Part shown: piece by piece, positions 1-10,822 of the stretch
How positions within the stretch are numbered: position 1 is the first letter of the stretch
Layout of the letters: each line of letters begins with the position of its first letter
NCBI GenBank assembly: GCA_019188255.1
Contig: JAETXT010000011.1
Location: 2,604,001 to 2,668,000 of the forward strand
Direction: 5' to 3'
Length of the DNA: 64,000 bases
Source of the DNA: Verticillium longisporum
Lineage: Eukaryota > Ascomycota > Sordariomycetes > Glomerellales > Plectosphaerellaceae
Translations under genes and position numbers: made by a program
Notes under the pieces: generated by a model
What the model was told of the DNA's origin: nothing
Databases searched by the model: none
What the model saw: the letters and a program-made list of their open reading frames with translations, nothing else

Positions 1-3000
1 CACACTCGACATGATCTCCATGATGAGCGGCACGACGGAAGGGTACAGGGTGTTGCTCGACGCATCGACCTTGATCTCTCCGTAGAGTGCGGGATCTTCT
101 TGGTCGTTGTCTCTGTATTCGATCTTGCAAGCCACGCCAGGGCTTCGAAGAACAGTACTGCTCCCCGATTCGTCAGGGTTGAATTGTCCGTATTTTCCGC
201 CCGCCGCAGACTGGCGTAGAATTCTTGAGGTTCGGTTTCCCCCGCTGCCTTCTTGCCCGAAACGTGGACGACGGCACCGGCAAAGTCAGCATCGACGAGC
301 AGAGATTCGAATCCTTTCTTGCCAAGAATGCCAGCCGGCCGCAGTGTGGGGGTTTCGATTCGCGGCGCTCCTCGCTTTTCCCCATCAGGCTTGGTATGAG
401 TTGTGCTCATGATCCAGTCCTCAGATGCCTTTTGCACGTTGCTGATGGACAAGGTAATTGAATCTTTCAAGTTGGCCACCGGAATGATGAAACCAGATGT
501 GAGGCGCAAATCAAGGGACTTGCCAACCGCTTGACAGGCCAGACGCCGCGCAGTAGGAGTGGAAACATAGGCAATGTTGAAGACTACTTCAGGGAGAAGT
601 GCAGAGTGTCGAGAGCGCATCCGTGGGTCCTGGCCAGGTGGGACCATCTGAAGTTGAAAGTCTTCGATCGTGAGGCGTGCCGAGTTGGCTTGGCGCGTGC
701 CGAAACTGATGAGCTTGATTGAAAGAATAAGATCCTCTTTGTCGAGGGAAGGCATCTCTACGGCGTCGCCGACGAACCAGCTGATTTGGGTGTCCTGAAT
801 CTCGAACTGATAGACCAGCGATGACAGGAAAGAATCGATCAGGTCAGGGGGCTCAGCCTGTTCCTCGTCGTTGAGAGCAATGCGCGGTTTAGGCTGTCGA
901 ATCCTGCGTAGATACTCGAGTTCGCGTGAGGTGTCCAGGTCTTTGATCTTGCCGCCCATGTAACCTAGAATCTCCATTACTGTCGAGATTGTCTCTGGTG
1001 ACAGTTGAATGTCCAATCCATCGCTTTTGAAGTTGAATGATCTCTCCTCCTCGCCAGTATCAGTATGTCGTGTGCTTGCCGATATGAGAGCCCCAAATGT
1101 GATGCTACCGCAGGATCTCATTGCGCCCTCGCTACCCTTTGGATGTCAAACATGATTGACCGTAGATTGACATGGAGTTCCGGTTGCGCAAGAATCGGAC
1201 GGTGTGCATCGTGTCTGTTGGCCACTTCCAAGTGTACTCTGTCAAGACTGAAGCATAAGTATGCTAGATCATGTTCTCCTGACTTGAGAGGCGTATTGCC
1301 GAAGATTTCGAGACCTGCCAAGGTCGCATGGACCGTGTAGACCAGTTTCTGCTCTTGAGTTGGAGGTGATAAGACTTGAGGTTCTTTCACAAGCTTTTCT
1401 CGCCCAAAAATATCATTCGCGTGCTCCTGTATGGATTTGATTTGCTCTTGCGCCTCATTCAGGGTATTGGAAATTTGGGGACGGTTGAGGGCACCGAGAA
1501 GGCTATAGACGGCAGATGCATCGAGCTGTATCAGCTCAACGGAGGCGAACACCGTCACAGAATGCTCGGTTGGACCCATGCGACTCTTGATTCGGCCGTT
1601 TGTTGGCGGAATACGAAGAAGCGAGATGCTTCGCGGCTGATTGTTGACATTGACTCGGAAGTCGTGTTGATTTTCCTTGATATCAAAGTCAAAGATGAGC
1701 TCCTTGCCGAAATTCGCCGCTACAGCAGCCCGAGAGACAACTCCTGACAAATTATACGTGAGGGACTGGAGTAGTGGCACGCTGATATCATACTCATCAA
1801 GGAACATTGCCACATTGACTCTGAATGATGATATCCTTTCCGCAATGCTGTGGTCGTCGCTGTGTGTCGGCGGGCTAGATGGAAGCTGCTCTTTCAATTG
1901 GTAAAGCTGTGCAAGCTCATCTTTGACCAAAACATCGACGACTTCGAGGAGAACTATTGGGTCTTGCCGCACCACAAAGGTGAGGGACTGGCTGCTTGCT
2001 GTTGACTTGATCGTGTGACAGGACACGACGTCAAGCTCTTGCAATTCATGGGAGATGAAGACACTCGGGTTGCGTAGCTGGAACATGCCCAGCAGTTGGG
2101 AGCGATGGTGGAGCCTGGAGGTAACAGCGTCACAGCTCAGTATGAAATTCAGCGAGGTGCTTTCATCTTCGAGCGAGTGGGTGAGCAAGGACGCCTTGAG
2201 ATTGTTTCCCAAGGTTTTTGCACTCAGGTTGATCGTATCAACTTCGACTGACCCCCTCGAGAGAGCCATGACAATATGCATCGGTTGACGGGCCTGCACG
2301 TCACTCGCGCGGTCCGGTGCTGCTTCCGTGGAAGTTTGACTTGCAGGACTGTCTCGCCGCCTAGATCCATTGTACAGCCGGAGTAAAACATCTGCGAGCT
2401 CGCATAGTTCCCAGTTGAGGTTGATTGCCGCATCATTGCAGTTGATATTGATGACAGCCATGTCTTCGGTTTCAGTCGTCTTGCGAGCTGTGTCATTTGG
2501 CTTCTTCTCAAGTCTCGCAGTCAGCTCCGAGAAGAACAGCCTGTTTTGTTTCGGACCAGGATCTAGTATCAATTGGATTTCTCTGAGCCGGAAAGCAACC
2601 AGCAAGGGCACCATTGGCGGTGGAGGGTTTCCATGGTCAGGAGCTCCTCCGAAAACGCTGGCGATGAGCTGGGAGCCAGGAATATCATCCAAATCCCACC
2701 CACGCCAGCGTTGAAAAGAGCTAATCACCTGCTCCGTCGCATGCGGCGGTACGGTGATGGTACTGCCTAAAGAGTTGTAAAGCAGACGGTCCCGGACCGT
2801 GGCAGGGAGCCAGACGTATATCTGACGCAGTCGAACGGCCAACTTCCACGCATCAGCAGTCCGTAGATGGCCAGCCGCGGATCGCAAAACAGCTGATGGA
2901 CGGACAAGGAACGTCGGATCAGGCGCTGTCTGCCCCTCCGTCACTAATGTATGTATCAAGAGCTTCATCCGCCGTTCATGGTGAGCTACCGTTTCACTCA

Positions 3001-6000
3001 GTAACGCACCCAATTCGGAAGCCACTAAGCCGGTCCGGTGGACAAGCGACGCGAGGTAGTCGACTTTTCCAGACGCTGTACTGCTTCTGATAGCATCGAT
3101 TTCCCCGTCGATGTACATGACATCTTTGGACCCGACGGAAAGCACCACACGATCAACTTCTGCCATGACCGCGGCTTGATTCTCGGCAAGTCCAGGCGAG
3201 CGCTCCGCAACTGAAGCTTCGGCAGAGCCGAGTCTCAGCATGAGGGACGTCTTTGTTTGCGCTGCTGTTGATCGTCCTTTGTCAAGAGACTGCGCTATCT
3301 TCGATGTTGATCGTGATGTCAAAGCAAGTTGCGAAAAGATGACGTCGTACTGATCACAGGCATTTTGTGCCGCTTCAGGGTCATCATTTTCTGCATTGAG
3401 GAAGCGAATGCTTGCTCGCGGAATCTTAAGCAGTATATCTTTGATGTGACCTTTGACCTTGGCCTGTTTCTGTTCGTCGACCAAATTTGTAACAGCATCC
3501 ATCTGAAGAGAGTCCAAGATGTCCTCTGGGTCCGTCGGTTGTAAAGCTGCAATTAGCCCTGAGACGTAGCGCACCGATACTGGGTTCAAGCACGCCGTGA
3601 TCCCAGAAGGGAGTTCGATAATTGTACTCGAATAGGCGTTGTCATCACTGAGAACGTCAGTATCAACATCATCGAGGCCGAATGTTGTCGCGTCGTCATC
3701 TGCCTCGAGGTCTCCGAGGTCAATACTGGGAGCTAGCGATCCGCTTGTCCCTGTTTGAGCATGCTCAAGAGGGAAGTGGGGAGGATGGAACTGGCTGGAA
3801 AAAGCCATGGATGAGTGTTGGTCTCGACCATTATTGTCGCCTAACATGCCATACACTGACGGTTGACGGCCAGTAGATGCTGAGAGGTCCCTTCGTGATC
3901 TGCCGACTGATCCAGAAGGGGTCATGGCTCTACTATCTCGGAAGGAGTGGTTTGACTTGGGATATCCCGCCGACAGCCGCGTCTTGTCTATGGAGACATT
4001 GCTGTCGTTGCTGATTGCTGTGGATATGGACAAGAACGAGTTTTTGTGGCGAAGGCTCCGGAAATTTTTTGACGGAATCGTGGACGCTCGAGAGCTCGAC
4101 CCCTCCTCATCATGTTCCATCACCGCGGGATCGGGGATGACCGGAGGGGCTGTCGCTGGGGCATCGATGGGATCTGGGACCAGCTCATCTAGGAGACCCG
4201 GAAGCAGAAGAAAATCAGTCCTGTGTGTCCGTTGATCCTCTCTTCGGACCAGCTCCTGCTGCATTTTACGCTCTTCAGAGAAATTGAACTTGCGCCCCAC
4301 GATGGCCACATGAATGGTCGCCTTCAGAAGAGCGTCGGCTTGTAGATTGTGTGGGAGCCTTGATCTTTGTCTGGCGGCTGCCTCAGAGTTGACGCAGGAT
4401 ATTTGAAGGTTGGGTATCCGGATATCTGCGCGTTTCGAGTAGTGCGTCCGCGCCCAGTCATTGTATTTGACGTCGATAGTCTCAGTAGAAAGCAAGAATG
4501 CCGCTTCCTCCGCATGAAGCCAGACTCGGACCGACTGGACTGCAACGCGGAGAAATGTGACATCGTACATAACGATGGAGGAGTATGGTATCAAAGCGTT
4601 CTCGTCGTCGTCAAACTCAAACCCAAAGACTTGGCCACCGCGCATCAGGGCCGCCAAGAAGTCGGCTGTACATTCGCCTGTAACAGCTCCAACAGAAAGG
4701 TCCCAATTGCAGAGATATGTTGGCTCTGTTGGCGGCAGTCCAAAGAGGCGATGACCATAGATTCCTAAGCCGTCGATAAAAAGTTGCGTACTAGTTGTAG
4801 CACTGATGGGCGTCTCCATTCCGGAATCACTAGTACCTAGTGATAGATTCAGAGGACTCACAGCGAGCTCCAAATCCATGTAATAGTTGGTAAACCGCAG
4901 ATCAGCAGTGATGCTGGCAGTCTCGACTTGGATGTTCCGTTTTGTAGACCATAGATTTGCGGGAATCAGCAATCGTGTGTCATCGACCCGAACATGGAGA
5001 ATCACATCAAGGTCATTGGACTTTTTCGGCGGTGGTCGGAGTGCTGCCTCCGCCTCTGGGTCGCGCTCTCTTAGCTGCAATGTCTCTTGGTACTCGTCCA
5101 GTGTTTTAAAATGAACGTCGTCTCCAAAGTAGTTATCTTTCAGCTTCAAAGCATATCTGATAATGAAGCCATGTATCGTAGCTGTGGGAGATTGGCCAGA
5201 GACGTTTAGAGTGAGTGTGTCTGTGTTGGCAGGCGAGGTAGTTGCATTGTAGGTGTAGCCACCATTGACTGTCAAATTCTCGCCCTGTCCAACGTCCTTG
5301 GAAGTAAGGAATGACGCTTGTGTGTTCCAGGGGGGTACGTGCAATGCGAGTGAGAAGGACTCCGCCTTGATATCGAAGGGGATTGTGTTCTTGCTGGGCC
5401 GGTACTTGTCGATAGGTATGCAGACTTGAGATGCGAGAACAGGAGTTGACAGCACGAGATATGCATTGTCCTCCAGATCTGTAGGTTTGTTAATGATGTT
5501 ACCATCGTTGACGTTCAGGTAGAGTTTGAAGTTTCTGAGATCGATGTTCATATTGTAGCGGAAAGGAGTGAACACCAGATACTCCGCAGGCGGGCCGCTA
5601 GCCCAGTCGTCAACGAGATCAATGAGCAAGAAAACATGATCCCTGAGTAGGAACAACTCCATGTCGTTTGCTGAGACGTTGAAGTGCCAAGACCGTAGAG
5701 CATTCCAACTCAACGGAGTCGAAAGGTCACAGCGTACTTGCTGTGCCCCTGAACGCCACAGCAACTCGTGATTGACACTACTGGAGAGTTCTGTGCCTGG
5801 TAAATCTAGGTCAAGGCCCATCTTGTAGCCATGCGCGCCAGCAACCGAGTCCATCGAGTAGGAAATCGTGGCATTCGCAGCAATCTTGAAATCCAGCCAG
5901 CCGGCGGGCCGGAGGGGGGCCGCATCTCCTTTGCTGTGTTTCTTGGCCCTCGCCCTCTGCTTTCTGGTTTGGTGAGGACGATCATCCTTGGTGGACGGCT

Positions 6001-7793
6001 CTTGACCCTTCCATCGCCAATTCTTGGAAGTCTCTCTGGTCGGTATTCTTAGTGTCAATTCTTCTTCCAACTCCACATAGAGCTTGAACTGTGTTGAAAC
6101 ACGGAAGGCGCCCGCAGGTAGGGGCTTTGCTGGCGTGGCATCTTTCGATAATCCTGGCAAAAAGACCCGTTGCAAATCTGCTCTACGGCGATCTGCCCAC
6201 GGCCCGTAGTTGGCAGTGCCACCCTTGAGAGCCAGATTGATGCCCCATTCCGGGGATACAGCGCCATTAATGTTCGAAATAGCATTTCCTTTGTTCATCT
6301 GTCGACTGGCCAGTTCGTCGGTGATCCTGGCGGGAGAATCCCAGTATACAGTCAGGGTTGCCTCTGGACTGTCGATCAAAGTTGTCGCTGCTGCATATTC
6401 GACGTTCGACCATCGCGTCTTTGAATCCCGATCGTCGTCATCCAGATAGCGAGCGAGTCCCTGCCACTGGCCCGAAGAGGGAACGTGCGTTGCTGTTGTC
6501 CCGGCCGTGGCTCCCGACTCAACGAAAAAGGACTCAACGGATTTGCGCCAGTAAGGAACAAGATTTCGAAGCCTTCCGAGGGTACGCCGCTTGTGACGCA
6601 TGAGGAAACCGGCCTTGATAAAGTGATGGCTACCCTGGGGCTCCTGCTTGCCCTTGCTGGCTCTCACAACTTGGTCTTCTTTGTAGTCCTCGTTGTCTTT
6701 CATCTCAATCACGGGACGATCAAATTTGATCTTGAATACTTGCCTGTATGGATCAGGGCCTGTGGTGGCAGATGCGTTTACTTCACCTGTCAATGAGTTG
6801 GCTTTCACTACCATTATAGCCTTCGTGTTTTCATTCCCAACCACAAGTGCTGCCTTCTGGCAAGTGATGTAGATCGGGAACAATTGCAGCATGGCAGGTA
6901 GGTCGGGTTGAGATTGTGCCGACGTCCTCGAGCCCGTGTACAAGCCTGAAGAGCTGGAGCGACCGGTCGAAGAGCGTTGCTGTGGCCTGTTCCATTCTGG
7001 TGAATCTGGTGCACCAGGCGTGCTGGAGGTGTCCTTGGCCCCGTGGTTGCTGACTGGTGCTGGCTGACCCTCATCTCCCAGCTTTTCGGACAACTTGGAG
7101 CCTCGATTACGCAACTTCGCGGTCGTCTCCTCGCTTGACGTCCCTGTTGTCACGGCATCCTCGGGTTTGTTTCCTGTCAGACCTGCCAGAATACCGTCAT
7201 ACACAGGCGTCCGGTTGTAGACAAACCATTCGAGACCAGCCACTGTGACGGTAATACGACAAGGCAGCTCCTTCTTGCTTTCCCGCTTTTTTGGAGACTC
7301 GCCTCCCAGTTGATGCTCGTTCCTCTTGGAGTCTTTTATGTCCACGTCCCTGACACGGCGCAGCCAGTATCTCCAAGTGATATAGCCGTGCTGGATGTGG
7401 AAGGCTTCGTTGTTTCCATGGTATTTGAGACCGGTGAAGAAAATGCGGCCGCCGAGGAGTGATATTTGTAACGCCTGGATATCAATGTGTATTCGGTGTT
7501 TGTGCCATGACCAAGCCCTGATACCCTTGGATATAAACCAGCTGAACACTCTGTTAAAGTAAAGCAGGAAGAAGATGGCCCTGGTGCTATGTCAGCGCTG
7601 ATCACGATCTGGCTCGTGGCGCAAAGGAGTTCATACAATACACTAGCTAGAATGATGAATCCGAGAAAGGCGCTGCGGAGGGACGTGTCAGCACTGGCTC
7701 ATTGTCGCGATGAAGCCGCGAAACATACCCATTGAAGCGTGGCAAGGTTTCGGGGATTCGGTTGAAGTCGTTCGGAGAGTCGGCGTCGGCCAT
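1..7793 (-). CDS. CSF1: Csf1/BLTP1-type bridge-like lipid transfer protein (partial at left edge, two frame breaks)
   Basis: Homologue of yeast Csf1, a very long VPS13-like protein anchored in the ER that moves lipid at membrane contacts. I place the start at 7793 (MADADSPNDF...). Two small introns follow (7673-7728 and 7581-7636), and exon 3 begins at 7580. Exons 2-3 encode the N-terminal membrane helix (about residues 23-45), followed by the family hallmark LQISLLGGRIFF. From 7580 a frame of more than 2,150 codons runs to 1118. The frame then has to shift near 1130, where a G is apparently missing from an AGGGT run, and again near 203-207. Between and after these points the translation stays family-like, for example GSITFGALISAS and, at the edge, GEIKVDASSNTLYPS. 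The rest of the C-terminus lies outside the window. The family assignment is firm. Whether the breaks are real or sequence errors cannot be decided here. Confidence 0.9.
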
Positions 7794-8529
7794 CTTTATA
7801 TACACGCTGCGTGTCACGCAACAGCACAGCTTGGTGACCTTCAGCTTACTGCCCGCGTCGTTCAGTCGGCTCGTGTAGTCCTCCCGTCTGCCATTGCTCG
7901 GAGAGTCGGCCGGTTCGGGTGCTGGCTCTGGACTAGAGTGGGTGTGGTCCGTTGTTTCTCAGGACAACGTGTATCCATTGACATCGAGATTCGTGTGGTC
8001 GGGGTGCATGTCGGGTTTCTGTCAGTAGACGCTGCTTCTGGTGTTCGTTCGAATGTTCTCCATGAAGCTGTTGTCGATCGCTTCAACACAACGCCTTGGC
8101 TGAGCCACGAGCCACTCGGAACAGACACCTTCAGACCTTGGACGTCCAGAGTGCTGGGATGACGCGCTTGGCATCGGGTACCACGCTAACGACCCCCGGA
8201 GCTTTAGCTCAAGCACCTAAAGGCAGGTACGTGAGGTCAGGTACGTACCTAATTACCCCACGCGACAGGCGCAACCAGTGGCCTGTGACTTCAACACACT
8301 AGAAGGGCGCCAGCACCAGCTCCTAGCTGTCGCAGCATCTCGTGGCCATCGTCATCATCCATCACTTGCATCTTAAGCTGCTGCCTGCCTCAATGATTTG
8401 ACCTCCACGCTTCACCCAAAACCAAGACACAGCCACATTTGCAGTCATCGGGATATTGCCATGACTGAAGACGCAGAATAACGAGAGACGATACTCGCAT
8501 TGACACATCCACCTCGCTCGGCGTCAAAC
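7794..8529. other. divergent intergenic region, CSF1 / TMEM184-like gene
   Basis: Shared upstream region of two divergent genes, with no gene recognised. The only notable feature is a cluster of GGTACGT and its complement at about 8226-8250, two direct copies followed by an inverted one. I see no clear TATA box. Confidence 0.6.
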
Positions 8530-10631
8530 ATGGCTGGTGGTACTGGTCAGAAGCTCACGACTGCGACGACGATAGTCGCAGGCGTCGCAGCTCTGGTTGC
8601 CACACTTCTTTCTATTGTGTAAGATCTATGGTAGTGCTTCCAAGTTGACTCTATGGATCTGTGGCTGACTAGATGGTTGTGCGTAGATCCATCACTCTTC
8701 AGGCGTTCGTTCTCTCCCGATACCCCCTCGTTCGAACTTCGATTAACGTCCGAGATATACAGCAAGAATTACCGAAAGCCTCTTCTGCAACGATATGTGG
8801 TTCGAATCCTGTTGATGTAGGATTCCTTCCTGCCCCAGCGCGTCTGTCGTGCTCAACTTAACCCGTGAAATAGGGTGCCCATATATTCCATCGCTTCGTG
8901 GACAAGCATGATCTCGTTAAAGGCCGCGCAGTTTGTTGATCCCGTTCGCGATATTTATGAGGTACGTCTACACTGCTGCTCCGCGCGTCGCTGCCCATTA
9001 TCTCATTATTGTGGCAGGCCTTTACGATCTACACCTTCTTTCACCTTCTTATCAACTACCTCGGTGGTGAGCGATCCTTGATCATCATGACCCACGGCCG
9101 CGAGCCTGTTAGCCACCTATGGCCTATGAACCATGTCCTTCCTCGCGTCGATATCTCGGACCCTCACACCTTCCTGGCCATCAAGCGCGGGATCTTGCAA
9201 TACGCCTGGCTGAAGCCTGTTCTCAGCGTCGCTTCGATCATCATGAAAGCCACCGGCACATACCAAGAGGGCTATATCGGTCTTTCTTCCGGCTATCTCT
9301 GGAGTGGGATCGTCTACAACGTGAGCGTGACTTTGAGTCTATACTCACTGGGTCTGTTTTGGGTCTGCATGCACCGGGATTTGTTGCCGTTCCGCCCTGT
9401 GCCTAAGTTCCTGTGCATCAAGCTCATCATCTTCGCGTCGTATTGGCAGGGGTTTCTGCTGTCCATTCTGGTGTGGCTGGGTGCTATCCCTGACAGCGTT
9501 GAGGGCTATACCCCCGACAACCTTGCGGCCGCCATACAGGACGCTCTGATCTGCATCGAAATGCCCGTATTCGCTGTCGCGCATTGGTATGCATTTTCGT
9601 GGCATGACTTTGCTGACCAAAACGTTCTCGCCGCACGCATGCCCGTCAAATTTGCCATTCGTGATGCCTTCGGCATCAGGGATCTCATCGAGGATACGAA
9701 GCAGACCTTCTCGGGTGACCAGTACAACTACCGCATATACGATTCAGGTGACAAGATCATGCCCCACGAGGAGTCGCGTGCCAGGCTTGGGAGGCTGAAG
9801 GAAGGTATGCGGTACCAGCGCGGTGGCAAGGGCAAGTACTGGATTCCGACACCCGGTCAGGTCGACCGACAGGTCAACCATGACCTCAATGAGCGCGATC
9901 CCCTCCTATCTGGCACTGCTGGAGGGCCAAGCGAGGAGTACAATTTCGAAAATGGCACCTTCCACGACATTGATGAGGAGAACAAAGACCCCGAAGAAGA
10001 GGAACTCTACGCCAAAGCAAGAGAGCTCGAATATGGGGATTGGAATGTACGTCCTTGGTGAACCCTTGCGCAAGATGCATTCTGACAGACCCAGTACCCC
10101 GTCATCACTGCCCATGAACCGCTGCGAGAGCGTTACGCTCGAGCGCCAGACGGCAACTACCGCTACCAGCCCTCCAGGCCGCAGGGCACGCGCACATACT
10201 CACAGAACAGCCACCAGTCTAGCGAGCCAGCCGTCGTCAGCAGCAGACCGAAGAAGCAGAAACAGAAGCAGAAGCAGAAACGCATTCCCGCCCCGAAGCT
10301 CTCTGGACAGGGTCTTATCCCCGATCACTCTTCTCCAACCGCTGGGCCGGCAGCAACCTCCTCGAACGTTTCAACGCCCAGGGTTCAGTCGCCCAAGCCA
10401 GCTCATGCGACAGCCGCCGAGAGCGAAAGTGCTGAGACGGTTGCTTATTCCAAGACCAAAGACGACAAGAAGAAGCCGGCAGCTGCACCCCAGAAGCAGG
10501 CCGCGCCCCACGAGTCCTCGCCGTGGGCGAATAAAGACGAATCGGAGGACGAAACAGACAAACGCTTCCGCGTCGGCGATGAGGAGGAGTTCCGTAACGT
10601 ATGGGATGGAGGCGACCAGCGCGATCGTTAG
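8530..10631 (+). CDS. TMEM184/OSTalpha (DUF300) family seven-helix membrane protein
   Basis: Organic-solute-transporter-alpha/TMEM184 family; fission yeast Hfl1 of this family acts at the vacuole. Six exons: 8530-8618, 8687-8704, 8763-8816, 8874-8961, 9018-10046 and 10095-10631, giving 604 residues. Exon 2 is only 18 bases (see findings). The family core is continuous over the junctions: KNYRKPLLQRYVVRILL, VPIYSIASW, FTIYTFFHLLINYLGGER, then hydrophobic segments ending with the WHDFAD-containing helix. The C-terminal ~200 residues are polar and low-complexity (KQKQKQKQK, then acidic DESEDETDK), presumably cytosolic. Each intron has GT-AG ends, and the exon lengths sum to an intact frame ending at TAG 10629-10631. 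The gene is divergent from CSF1 and convergent with the GH92 gene 191 bases away. Transport substrate unknown. Confidence 0.9.
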
Positions 10632-10822
10632 CCTGCGTACACCTTGAGCTTTACACATAGTTAGGTTTGGTCACGATACACAGCGAATGCCGGGTCAGCA
10701 TAGCGAATAGGCGTTTAGGTTACCTTCCCCATTTTACGTTTCATCAATCATTGCTGGTATTGATATCGCTTGCTATTGCTACATATTCTTGGGGAAAATC
10801 GCTTGTGTGCTTGAAGTCTGGT

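Noticed and set aside
8800..8816. TGGTTCGAATCC, a tRNA box-B-like sequence
   Set aside because: Lies inside exon 3 of the TMEM184-like gene and no cloverleaf can be formed around it.
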